In this document: piece by piece, positions 36,335 through 45,376 of the stretch | Layout of the letters: every line of letters starts with the position of its first letter | How positions within the stretch are numbered: position 1 is the first letter of the stretch | Source: Caenimonas koreensis DSM 17982 | Lineage (GTDB): Bacteria > Pseudomonadota > Gammaproteobacteria > Burkholderiales > Burkholderiaceae_C | DNA: 64,000 nucleotides | Direction of reading: 5' to 3' | Assembly (NCBI RefSeq): GCF_009646335.1 | Contig: NZ_WJBU01000014.1 | Location: 62,001 to 126,000 of the forward strand | The notes under the pieces: generated by a model | Seen by the model: the letters and a program-made list of their open reading frames with translations, nothing else | Told to the model about the DNA's origin: nothing | Databases searched by the model: none | Made by a program: the position numbers and the translations under genes

Positions 36335-37255
36335 ATGCCCAAGGTCTTCATCGACGGCGAGGCCGGCACCACCGGCCTCCAAATTCGCGAGCGGCTCGCC
36401 AGGATGCCGCACATCGAGCTCGTGAGCATTGCGCCCGAGCTTCGAAAGGATGCCGCCGCCAAGCGAGACCTGATGGCCACCGTGGACCTGGTGATCCTGT
36501 GCCTGCATGACGACGCAGCGCGCGAGTCGGCCGCAATGATTGACGAGATCGAGCGCACCACGGGCCGCGGCCCGCGCATCATCGACGCATCCACCGCCCA
36601 CCGCACCGCCGACAACTGGGTCTTCGGATTTCCCGAACTCGCCCCGGGCCAGCGCGAAGCCGTTGCCAATGCCAAGCGCGTGAGCAACCCCGGCTGCTAT
36701 GCAACGGGCGCGATCGCACTGCTGCGCCCGCTGGTCGATACCGGCATCGTGCCGAAAGACTATCCGCTCGTGCTGCCCGCAGTCAGCGGTTATTCCGGCG
36801 GCGGCCGCACCATGATCGAAGCGCATGAAGCAGGCACAGCCCCCGCCTATGAGGTGTACGCACTTGGCCTGATGCACAAGCATGTGCCGGAGATCATGAA
36901 GTACACCGGCCTCACGCGCAGGCCCATCTTTATCCCCGCCGTCGCGAACTACCGCCAGGGCATGCTGGTCGAGCTGCCGCTTCACCTCGACACATTGCCG
37001 GGCAAGCCCACCATTGCTGATCTGCATGCTGCACTTGCGAAGCACTACGCAGGCAGCGAATGGGTCACGGTGGAGCCGCCGACCGAAGGCGGCAAGCTCG
37101 ATGCGCTCGCCCTCAACGACACGAACAAGATGGAGTTGCGCGTATTCGGCAACCAGGATTTCAGGCAGGCTGTTGCAGTGGCACGCCTTGATAACCTGGG
37201 CAAGGGTGCCAGCGGCGCCGCCGTGCAGAACATGTTGCTGATGCTGGGGCTTTAA
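36335..37255 (+). CDS. argC: N-acetyl-gamma-glutamyl-phosphate reductase (short, type 2)
   Basis: The 306-residue product is of the short ArgC class. It starts [20 protein letters not shown], has the catalytic cysteine in [19 protein letters not shown], then [19 protein letters not shown] and [20 protein letters not shown]. It reduces N-acetylglutamyl-5-phosphate with NADPH in arginine synthesis. The ATG at 36335 is preceded by AGGAAAAGAG. It is divergent from sucC across about 150 bp and stands alone. Confidence 0.95.
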   Translation: MPKVFIDGEAGTTGLQIRERLARMPHIELVSIAPELRKDAAAKRDLMATVDLVILCLHDDAARESAAMIDEIERTTGRGPRIIDASTAHRTADNWVFGFPELAPGQREAVANAKRVSNPGCYATGAIALLRPLVDTGIVPKDYPLVLPAVSGYSGGGRTMIEAHEAGTAPAYEVYALGLMHKHVPEIMKYTGLTRRPIFIPAVANYRQGMLVELPLHLDTLPGKPTIADLHAALAKHYAGSEWVTVEPPTEGGKLDALALNDTNKMELRVFGNQDFRQAVAVARLDNLGKGASGAAVQNMLLMLGL

Positions 37256-37272
37256 GTCCCGCGCTCCAGCCC

Positions 37273-38841
37273 CTAGAGGTTCAGCCGGTCCGCCAGCTGC
37301 GCCTTCAGCCCTGGCATGACCGGCTCCCAGGCGCAGTCCGCCTCTTGGCGCATCAGCAATGCCGAGCGGTACCACGGGCTGTCGCTTCGGCCAACCAGCC
37401 AGCGCCAGTCAGGCACATGCGGCAGCAAGATCACGAGCGGCTTGCCCATGCCGCCTGCCAGGTGCGCCACGCTCGTGTCCACACTCACCACCACATCGAC
37501 GCAGTCGACCAGCGCCGCTGTGTCATCGAACGACTGTAGCGATTCGCCCAGATGCACAACCCCGGCCCGCTGCAACGCAGGCAGGTCTCGATCACGCACT
37601 TCGCGCTGCAGGCTCACCAGCTCGCAACCATCGGGAATCCCCTGCAACAAGGTTGCCAGCGCCATCGACCGGTTGGCGTCATTCTTGTGCAGCGTGCCAC
37701 CCGACCAGACGAGGCCGACGCGCGGCCCGGTGCGTTGCCCCAGACGCGCCTGCCACTGCGCACGTCGCGCAGGGTCGCTGCGCAGATAAGCGTCGGGTGC
37801 CGGGATGCTGTCCAACGTTGTGCCGAGCACCGCAGGCAGCCCGAGCAAGGGGCAATGCAGATCGAACGCCGGCAGGGCGCTACCGTCAGCAATCACTGTG
37901 CAGCCCGGATCGATACGCGCGCACAGCGTGACGATCGGTGCGGGCACGCGCAACACAACACGACCCGCCATCCGCACCAGCATCGGGATGAAGCGCACGA
38001 AATGCAGCGTGTCACCCAGCCCTTGCTCGGCATGGACCAGCAGCGTCTTGGCCGCAAGCGGCTCGCCCGTCCACTTCGGGTGTGTATGAGTGAACTGCGG
38101 CAGCGCATCGCGCATCACAGTGGCTTGCCAGCGCCACTCATATTCGCGCCATCCTTCGGCCATGCGGCCCAGCGTGAGCAGGGCCAGGCCTCGATTCCAG
38201 CGCAGCGTTGCGTCGTTGGGATCGTTGGCGAGCCCACGCTCGTAGAGTGCGAGCGCTGCGTCGAAGCGGCCCAGCCGCATGCTGGCTGTGCCCGCATCAG
38301 CAAGTGCATCAGCAAACCCGGGATGCTGTGACAGCACGCGCTCGCTTGCTGCCAGCGCCTCTTCATTGCGCCCAAGCTCCAGCAGGACTTTCGCCCGCCC
38401 ATGATGCGCATCCGCCCAGTCAGGCTCGATGGCCAGCGCCGCGTCGATGCTGGCGAGCGCTTCGTCAAAACGTTCAAGGCCATGGAGCGCGCGACCACGT
38501 TCAAGTGCCGCGACTGCAAGTGTTGGCTGCAATTGCAGTGCACGTGAAAAACTGGCCTGCGCATCGTCCAAGCGGCCTTCTTGCGCTGCCACTTGCCCCA
38601 TCAGGAAGTGGGCATCTGCCGAGTTCCCGTCCAGTGCGATCGATCGCTGCAAGCTCTGGCCCGCTGCGCCGGCGTCACCCATCGACAGCAGCCCGAAAGC
38701 GTGATTCAGCCAGGAAGTCGCGTCGGCTGGCGCGATCTCGCAGGCACGGGCGTAACAGGCCGTGGCTTCGGCCACGCGCCCCTCACTCAACAAGGCGTTG
38801 CCCTGCGAGCGCAACGCCGCTGCATCAACTGGTTGATTCAC
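37273..38841 (-). CDS. TPR-repeat protein with C-terminal glycosyltransferase-9/41-like domain
   Basis: The 522-residue protein has about six tetratricopeptide repeats (about 10-235; for example ALRSQGNALLSEGRVAEATA and RWNRGLALLTLGRMAEGWRE). A C-terminal domain (about 270-520) follows, with VHAEQGLGDTLHFVRFIPML, VGLVWSGG and VDVVVSVDTSVAHLAGGMGK. The last motif is the nucleotide-sugar binding region of heptosyltransferase-like enzymes. WRWLVGRSDSPWYRSALLMRQ is typical of this family. The acceptor is unknown. It is the last gene of a recA-recX unit, 24 bp after recX. Confidence 0.82.
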   Translation of the reverse strand: MNQPVDAAALRSQGNALLSEGRVAEATACYARACEIAPADATSWLNHAFGLLSMGDAGAAGQSLQRSIALDGNSADAHFLMGQVAAQEGRLDDAQASFSRALQLQPTLAVAALERGRALHGLERFDEALASIDAALAIEPDWADAHHGRAKVLLELGRNEEALAASERVLSQHPGFADALADAGTASMRLGRFDAALALYERGLANDPNDATLRWNRGLALLTLGRMAEGWREYEWRWQATVMRDALPQFTHTHPKWTGEPLAAKTLLVHAEQGLGDTLHFVRFIPMLVRMAGRVVLRVPAPIVTLCARIDPGCTVIADGSALPAFDLHCPLLGLPAVLGTTLDSIPAPDAYLRSDPARRAQWQARLGQRTGPRVGLVWSGGTLHKNDANRSMALATLLQGIPDGCELVSLQREVRDRDLPALQRAGVVHLGESLQSFDDTAALVDCVDVVVSVDTSVAHLAGGMGKPLVILLPHVPDWRWLVGRSDSPWYRSALLMRQEADCAWEPVMPGLKAQLADRLNL

Positions 38842-38865
38842 CGAAATGATTGTAGGCAGCGCAGG

Positions 38866-39324
38866 TCAATCGACTGCGACGCGCGCACGCTTGAGCACGC
38901 GCGCCACCACCTCGCCGCTAAAGCCGCGCGACACCAGAAACCGCACCTGCTTGGCGCGAGCCGCTGCATCTGCCGCCGGCTCGCCGAACCTGCGCTCCCA
39001 GATCTCGCACGCCCGCTCGAACTCTGTTGCCTGCAGCCCCGCAACAGCCTGCCGCACGAGGTCTTCGGCCAGCCCCTTGCCCTGCAGTTCCTGGCGGATG
39101 CGCATGGCACCCAGCTTGCCGGAGCGCCTGTGCACCACGGAGTCAGCGGCGCGCTGGTCGTCGATGAAGCCCTTGGCCTGCAGGTCGTCGAGCACCCGGC
39201 GCAGCTGGCCGGGCGCTTCTTCATGCGGTGCCAGCTTGCGCTCGAGCTCGGCGCGCGCGTATTCACGGCCTGACAACAGGCGCAGCGCGCGGCCCTTGAG
39301 GGAAAGCGGTGGACGCGGCCCCAT
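38866..39324 (-). CDS. recX: Regulatory protein RecX
   Basis: The 152-residue protein contains the three-helix RecX repeats: ALRLLSGREYARAELERKLA, VLDDLQAKGFIDDQRAADSV and GAMRIRQELQGKGLAEDLVR. RecX caps RecA filaments and limits RecA activity. The start lies 6 bp after the recA stop, the usual coupling, so expression follows recA. Confidence 0.93.
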   Translation of the reverse strand: MGPRPPLSLKGRALRLLSGREYARAELERKLAPHEEAPGQLRRVLDDLQAKGFIDDQRAADSVVHRRSGKLGAMRIRQELQGKGLAEDLVRQAVAGLQATEFERACEIWERRFGEPAADAAARAKQVRFLVSRGFSGEVVARVLKRARVAVD

Positions 39325-39330
39325 CGGCCT

Positions 39331-40422
<1,092 letters not shown>

Positions 40423-40485
40423 GTTCGAAATCTCCTTGTGAATCAATGATCTATGTGCGCCTCATCCAGTGGTTGTTTAAACAGG

Positions 40486-40501
40486 CTGGATGCTTGACCA
40501 G
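40486..40501. promoter_or_regulatory. Candidate LexA-like operator in the recA / marR gap
   Basis: CTGGATGCTTGACCAG has CTGG-N8-CCAG symmetry, the spacing of the LexA consensus CTGT-N8-ACAG but with G/C instead of T/A at the inner positions. A plausible recA -10 (TAAAGT) and -35 (TTTACT, 18-bp spacing) lie just upstream on the minus strand, so the site would sit near the transcription start. The match is imperfect. Confidence 0.35.
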
Positions 40502-40567
40502 TACTTTAACGCGGCTCATTACGGGAAGTAAACGTGTTTTTTCGTCAGTTTACCTTACGATATTCAG

Positions 40568-41065
40568 ATGGCAAATCCCGAGATTCATGACGACGCGTGG
40601 CGCCTCACGCACCTGGGCCGGCTGCTCGGCCACGCGGCCCGCCGTTTCGACGCGCGCGTGCTGGAACTCATGGCCCACGACATCGACGTGCCGCTCGCGC
40701 TGGCCAACCTGGCCGCACGCGCGCAGGTGAGCGCAGCACACATCCACATTACCCGGCACGTGGCGATAGAGGGCACGCGCCTGACAGACCTTGCCCAGCG
40801 CGCCGGCATGACCAAGCAAGCCATGGGCGACCTGGTGGACCAGTGCGAAGCATGGGGCCTGGTCGTGCGCGAAGCAGACCCGCACGACAGCCGCGCGCGC
40901 CTCGTCAAGTTCACTGCAGCCGGCCTCGCGTGGCTGCAGGCCTTCAAGAGCGCGATCAAGCAGGCCGAAGACGAATTCCGCAGTGAAGTCGGCAAGGACG
41001 TGGCCACGGTGGTGGCGATTGGCCTTGAAGCCTACGCAGGCGTTGAAGGCGTGCGCGACGCGTAA
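40568..41065 (+). CDS. MarR family transcriptional regulator
   Basis: The 165-residue protein has a winged-helix of MarR type: HITRHVAIEGTRLTDLAQRA as helices 2-3, GMTKQAMGDLVDQCEAWGLV as recognition helix and start of the wing, and VREADPHDSRARLVKFTAAG as the DxRxxxLxLT wing. Amphipathic dimer helices flank it on both sides. MarR proteins bind palindromes and respond to small phenolic or oxidative signals. It is divergent from recA, and the target is unknown; autoregulation is common. Confidence 0.9.
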   Translation: MANPEIHDDAWRLTHLGRLLGHAARRFDARVLELMAHDIDVPLALANLAARAQVSAAHIHITRHVAIEGTRLTDLAQRAGMTKQAMGDLVDQCEAWGLVVREADPHDSRARLVKFTAAGLAWLQAFKSAIKQAEDEFRSEVGKDVATVVAIGLEAYAGVEGVRDA

Positions 41066-41124
41066 GCGCGGGTGGCCTTGCACCTTCAGGTGCCTACAAT
41101 GAAATCAACAATAAGGAGACAGCG

Positions 41125-41799
41125 ATGCGGATTCTGATCGCCGAAGACGACCAGGTACTCGCCGACGGCCTGCTGCGCTCGCTGCGCGCTTCGGGCGCAG
41201 CCGTCGATCACGTCGCAAGCGGCACCGAGGCCGACGCAGCCCTGCTGACCAACAACGAATTCGACCTGCTCATTCTTGACCTGGGCCTGCCGAAGATGCA
41301 CGGCCTGGAAGTGCTGCGCAAACTGCGAGGCCGCGGCTCCTCGCTGCCCGTGCTGATCCTCACTGCGGCCGACGCCATCGAAGAACGCGTGAAGGGCCTC
41401 GACTACGGCGCCGACGACTACATGGCCAAGCCGTTCAGCCTGCAAGAGCTCGAAGCGCGCGTGCGCGCCCTCACGCGGCGCGGCATGGGCGGCACCAGCA
41501 ACACCATCAAGCACGGCCCGCTTGTGTACGACCAGGCGGGCCGCGTCGCCACCATCGACGGCAAGATGGTCGAGCTGTCGGCGCGCGAGCTGGGCCTGCT
41601 CGAAGTGCTGCTGCAACGCGCAGGCCGGCTCGTGAGCAAAGACCAGCTCGTCGAGCGCCTGTGCGAATGGGGCGAAGAGGTGAGCAACAACGCCATCGAG
41701 GTGTACATCCACCGCCTGCGCAAGAAGATCGAGAAAGGCCCGATCCGCATCGCCACCGTGCGCGGCCTGGGCTACTGCCTTGAGAAGATTGCAGGTTGA
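41125..41799 (+). CDS. OmpR/PhoB-family response regulator (TctD/QseB-like)
   Basis: The 224-residue protein has a receiver domain starting MRILIAEDDQVLADGLLRSL with phospho-acceptor Asp in LLILDLGLPKMHGLEVLRKL (about residue 51) and Lys in DYMAKPFSLQELEARVRAL. A C-terminal winged helix follows (about 130-220; LSARELGLLEVLLQRAGRLV and EVYIHRLRKKIEKGPIRIAT). A good AAGGAGACAGCG ribosome-binding site precedes the ATG. It pairs with the histidine kinase gene 79 bp downstream. Confidence 0.95.
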   Translation: MRILIAEDDQVLADGLLRSLRASGAAVDHVASGTEADAALLTNNEFDLLILDLGLPKMHGLEVLRKLRGRGSSLPVLILTAADAIEERVKGLDYGADDYMAKPFSLQELEARVRALTRRGMGGTSNTIKHGPLVYDQAGRVATIDGKMVELSARELGLLEVLLQRAGRLVSKDQLVERLCEWGEEVSNNAIEVYIHRLRKKIEKGPIRIATVRGLGYCLEKIAG

Positions 41800-41878
41800 G
41801 CGTTGAGCGTGCGGCGTCAAGCGAAAGCCCACGAATGCATTCACGCCAAACCCCCAACGCTGAACGTCCAACCGCCCC

Positions 41879-43315
41879 ATGAAGATTTTTCAGCGCGAGC
41901 AGCGTTCGCTCTTCGGCGAGATCCTCGACTGGATGCTCACGCCTTTGCTGCTGCTGTGGCCGGTGAGCCTGGCGCTCACGTGGCTGGTCGCGCAAAGCAT
42001 CGCCGGCAAGCCGTTTGATCGCGCGCTGGAATACAACGTGCAGGCACTGGCGCAGCTCGTCACGGTGCACCAGCAGCGAGTGACGTTCAACCTGCCACAA
42101 CCGGCGCGCGAGATCCTGCGCGCTGACGACTCCGACCAGGTCTATTACCAGGTGCTCGGCCCCCGCAGCGAATTCCTGTCGGGCGAGCGCGACTTTCCGC
42201 GGCCGCCGGACGAAGAGCAGCCGCGCGTCGGCGAAGTACGGCTTCGCGACGACGAGATGCGCGGACTCGACGTGCGCGTGGCCTACACCTGGGTCAAGCT
42301 CGACGTCGCAGGCGCGCCGTCGCTCGTGCAAGTGGCTGAAACGCGCGAGAAGCGCTCCGTGCTCGCCACGGAAATCATCAAGGGCGTGATGCTGCCCCAG
42401 TTCGTGATCCTGCCGCTGGCGGTGCTGCTGGTGTGGCTCGCGCTGGTGCGTGGCATCAAGCCGCTGTCGCAACTCGAAGAGCGCATTCGGGCGCGCAAGC
42501 CCGACGATCTCTCACCGCTGGACGACAAGGCGGTGCCGCTCGAAGTTGCGCCGCTCGTGTCATCAGTGAACGACCTGCTCACGCGCCTGAAAGACTCGAT
42601 CGCGACACAAAAGCGCTTCCTCGCCGACGCGGCGCACCAGCTGAAAACCCCACTCGCGGGTCTGCGCATGCAGGCCGACCTGGCGCAGCGCGAAGGCTTC
42701 AACGAAGAGGACCTGAAGCAGTCGCTCAAGCAGATCGGCCGCTCGAGCATTCGTGCGACGCACACGGTCAACCAGCTGCTCGCACTGGCGCGTGCTGAAA
42801 GCAGTGGCCAGCACATCGCGTTCCAGCCATGCGACGTGGCGCAGATCACCATGGAGGCCGTGCAGGACTTTGTTCCGCGCGCGATGGACAAACACATCGA
42901 CCTGGGCTATGACGGCGCGCAGCCGCGCACAGAAGGCGTGACGCTGCAAGGCAACCCGACCCTGATCAAGGAAATGGTGCGCAACCTGCTGGACAACGCG
43001 CTGAGCTACACGCCGTCCAGCCCCGAGCATCCCGGCGTCATCACCGCACGCGTGCTCGCCGACCCGTTCGGCCACGTGCTGGTGCTGCAGGTGGAAGACT
43101 CAGGCCCCGGCATTCCCGAAGCCGAGCGCGAACTCGTGTTCCAGCCGTTCTACCGCGCACTCGGAACGAACGTCGATGGATCGGGGCTGGGCCTGCCCAT
43201 CGTCCTGGAGATCGCGCGCCAGCACAACGCAGAAATCACGCTCGAAGATGCGCGGCCCGGCCAGGTGCCGCCCGGCACGCGCATGGTGGTGCGCTTCGTG
43301 GTGGACGCGGCCTAG
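41879..43315 (+). CDS. Sensor histidine kinase (TctE-like, 2CSK_N type)
   Basis: The 478-residue protein has an N-terminal helix (about 20-40), a periplasmic sensor domain of 2CSK_N type (about 45-165), a second helix (about 165-190), a HAMP-like linker, the H-box RFLADAAHQLKTPLAGLRMQ and ATPase boxes LLDNALSYTPS, VEDSGPGIPEAERE and GSGLGLPIV. TctE-like kinases often respond to tricarboxylates, but no transporter gene is adjacent. It ends 4 bp inside the convergent SPOR gene. Confidence 0.93.
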   Translation: MKIFQREQRSLFGEILDWMLTPLLLLWPVSLALTWLVAQSIAGKPFDRALEYNVQALAQLVTVHQQRVTFNLPQPAREILRADDSDQVYYQVLGPRSEFLSGERDFPRPPDEEQPRVGEVRLRDDEMRGLDVRVAYTWVKLDVAGAPSLVQVAETREKRSVLATEIIKGVMLPQFVILPLAVLLVWLALVRGIKPLSQLEERIRARKPDDLSPLDDKAVPLEVAPLVSSVNDLLTRLKDSIATQKRFLADAAHQLKTPLAGLRMQADLAQREGFNEEDLKQSLKQIGRSSIRATHTVNQLLALARAESSGQHIAFQPCDVAQITMEAVQDFVPRAMDKHIDLGYDGAQPRTEGVTLQGNPTLIKEMVRNLLDNALSYTPSSPEHPGVITARVLADPFGHVLVLQVEDSGPGIPEAERELVFQPFYRALGTNVDGSGLGLPIVLEIARQHNAEITLEDARPGQVPPGTRMVVRFVVDAA

Positions 43316-43965
43316 GACTTGCAGGCGCGCAAAGCCTTGCCGGCAAGCGCCGTCTTCAAGTCTTCGAGCCTGGGCCGCAACTCGTCGTCGACGGCCGGCA
43401 GCTTGAGCAACTGGCCCTTGATCTCGCCGCGCTCTTGCACTACCTTGGCGGTGTGCACGCCGCGCTTGTTGAGAATGTCGAGCTGCCTGGTCGCCTCGGC
43501 CTGCGACGCATAGCCGCCCAGTGACACGCCAGGCTCCAGCGTGGCGTTCTGCAATGCTTCGAAGGGCACGCCCAGGCCGCGCAGCTCGGCCTTCTTCTTG
43601 GCCATCATTTCCACGTTCGGGTACTTGCCCATGTAGACGATCCAGCGCGGCGGCTCGACGCCCGCCTCGAATGTCCATACCGTGGCGGGCCACGCCTGGA
43701 GCTCCTGCTTGACTACCGCGATCTGCCGGTCGTCCAGCGGGCCGGCCATCAAGCACTCGGGGGGGCGGGGCGGCGGCGTGTTCTCGATGCGGCGCGCCTC
43801 GTCGGCGGATAGCAGGCGGATCGCCTCGGGCTTGATCTGTTGCGCCAGCCGCTGCGGCTCGGCTTGCTGTGCGGGCGCAATGCCCCAGTCGGCCAGAAAG
43901 CCGTGGGCCCACGCAAAGTAGGCCGCATTGGCAAGCATCAGGGCAAGGACCAGGAGTCGCAACAT
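43312..43965 (-). CDS. SPOR-domain protein
   Basis: The 217-residue protein starts MLRLLVLALMLANAAYFAWA, a membrane anchor. A Pro/Gln-rich spacer follows, with a C-terminal SPOR domain (about 125-200) containing RWIVYMGKYPNVEMMAKKKA, ELRGLGVPFEALQNATLEPG and SLGGYASQAEATRQLDIL. SPOR domains bind denuded septal peptidoglycan, so the protein probably sits at the division site. It follows birA on the minus strand after 34 bp. Confidence 0.83.
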   Translation of the reverse strand: MLRLLVLALMLANAAYFAWAHGFLADWGIAPAQQAEPQRLAQQIKPEAIRLLSADEARRIENTPPPRPPECLMAGPLDDRQIAVVKQELQAWPATVWTFEAGVEPPRWIVYMGKYPNVEMMAKKKAELRGLGVPFEALQNATLEPGVSLGGYASQAEATRQLDILNKRGVHTAKVVQERGEIKGQLLKLPAVDDELRPRLEDLKTALAGKALRACKS

Positions 43966-43999
43966 GGACAGTCAAATTTCCTGGGAACAGATCTTCGGC

Positions 44000-44761
44000 T
44001 CAGGCGACGGGCCGCACGCTCACCTCTGAGCTGGTGATAGCCTGCATGCCGCCCGCAGTATGCACCAGCAGTGCACCGCGCTCACTCGTGCCATGCGCCG
44101 TGCCTGTTGTGCCGTCGCTCAGGGTAACGTGCCGGTCGCGCAACGCATCGCGCGCGTCGAATCGCGCCTGGAAAGCAGCAAAGCCGGCTTGCTGGAATGC
44201 AAGCGCCGTTTGCACCAGCGGCAGCGCCACCCGTGCCAGCGCCTGCGGAGCGTCGATCCCCGGCAGCACTTCACGCAAATGGGCCGGCGGCGTCGAAAGC
44301 CCGTCAGCAGCGCGCCCGGCGATATTGATGCCCACGCCGATCACGGCGTAGCGCGGCGCGTCCCGCGATTGCGTGAAGCTGGCCGTCTCAATCAGGATGC
44401 CCGCCAGCTTGCGGTCAGCCAGCCACAAGTCGTTGGGCCACTTCAGGCGGATCGCAGGATGCAGGCTTTCTGCAAGGCTTGCACCCACCGCCAGCGACAA
44501 GCCCGACCAGTCAGCGGGCGCGAGTTCCAGGCCCAGTGAAAACGTCAGTGAGTCCCCGGCTGCGCTGTGCCAGTCACGCCCCAGCCGGCCGCGCCCTGCG
44601 GTTTGCTGTTCAGCGACAAGCAGCACCGGCTCGGTCTGCCCTGCGCGCGCGCGGCGCATCAGCTCGGTGTTGGTGGAGCCGATATGCGGAAGGACTTCGA
44701 CCGTGAAACCGGGCAGCACCGGCGCAATCGCCTCCCAGAGCGCCTCGCCCTGCCAATTCAT
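44000..44761 (-). CDS. birA: Biotin-[acetyl-CoA-carboxylase] ligase, group I
   Basis: The 253-residue protein has the biotinyl-AMP loop AEQQTAGRGRLGRDWHSAAG with GRGR, the STNTELMRRARAG start motif, LKWPNDLWLADRKLAGILIE and GVGINIAGR. It attaches biotin to the carboxyl carrier protein. There is no N-terminal helix-turn-helix, so it is a monofunctional ligase that does not repress biotin genes. It begins 3 bp after the SET-gene stop, so the two are co-transcribed. Confidence 0.95.
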   Translation of the reverse strand: MNWQGEALWEAIAPVLPGFTVEVLPHIGSTNTELMRRARAGQTEPVLLVAEQQTAGRGRLGRDWHSAAGDSLTFSLGLELAPADWSGLSLAVGASLAESLHPAIRLKWPNDLWLADRKLAGILIETASFTQSRDAPRYAVIGVGINIAGRAADGLSTPPAHLREVLPGIDAPQALARVALPLVQTALAFQQAGFAAFQARFDARDALRDRHVTLSDGTTGTAHGTSERGALLVHTAGGMQAITSSEVSVRPVA

Positions 44762-44764
44762 TGG

Positions 44765-45301
44765 CTACTTCTTCTTTTTCTTCTTGGGCTTGTCTTTGGG
44801 CGCGAGCAGCGTGCCACGGCACTTCTTGGCGCCGCACCAGCAGGGGTATTCGGCCAGGAGCTTCTTGGTGTACTTCGCGTCGATGATCAGGCCGTAGTCG
44901 TAGCTGAGCTCTTCGCCCGGCTCGATGTTGCGCAGCGCCTTGATGAAGACACGGCCGCCTTCCTCGTCGGCTTCGCAATTGGGCTTGCACGAATGGTTGA
45001 TCCAGCGCGCCGAGTTGCCGCCCACAGCCGCATCGATCACGTGCTTTTTGTCGATGTGGAAGAAAAAAGTGTGATTGGGATCGGCCGGGTCGTGCGGATG
45101 GCGCTTTTGCGCCTGCTTCCAGGTGATGACTTCGCCGATGTATTCGATGATCGTCTCGCCCTCGGCGAGTGGGGCGATGGCAAATACCCCTTTGCCGTGC
45201 ACGCCGGAGCGCCTGACCTGGATGCGAGTACCCTTGCGCCGCGCACCAGTTGCAGTTTCCAGCCCATCCGCAAGGGAACCTATCGCTGCTTTATCGCCCA
45301 T
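44765..45301 (-). CDS. SET-domain lysine methyltransferase
   Basis: The 178-residue protein has a complete SET domain: RRSGVHGKGVFAIAPLAEGE, TIIEYIGEVITWKQAQ, NSARWINHSCKPNCEADEEG (NHS-C-PN motif), EELSYDYGL with the catalytic Tyr, and a post-SET-like CWCGAKKCRGTLL. The C-terminus is a run of lysines. SET proteins methylate lysine in proteins; substrates in free-living bacteria are mostly unknown. ATG 45299-45301 is preferred; an in-frame GTG at 45334 lies in the alternating-sequence element. It is divergent from topB, whose product has a lysine-rich tail. Confidence 0.9.
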   Translation of the reverse strand: MGDKAAIGSLADGLETATGARRKGTRIQVRRSGVHGKGVFAIAPLAEGETIIEYIGEVITWKQAQKRHPHDPADPNHTFFFHIDKKHVIDAAVGGNSARWINHSCKPNCEADEEGGRVFIKALRNIEPGEELSYDYGLIIDAKYTKKLLAEYPCWCGAKKCRGTLLAPKDKPKKKKKK

Positions 45302-45324
45302 GTCGAAAAACTCTGTTAATTTGA

Positions 45325-45355
45325 ATGTGCACACATGCGCGCGTGCGTGCGCGTG
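45325..45355. repeat. 31-nt perfect alternating purine-pyrimidine tract
   Basis: From the A at 45325 to the G at 45355 purines and pyrimidines alternate without a break, mostly GC and GT/CA steps, the composition most prone to left-handed Z-DNA under negative supercoiling. It lies inside the 75-bp gap between the divergent SET and topB genes. Confidence 0.7.
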
Positions 45356-45376
45356 AGGAACGGGGATTGTAGGGTC

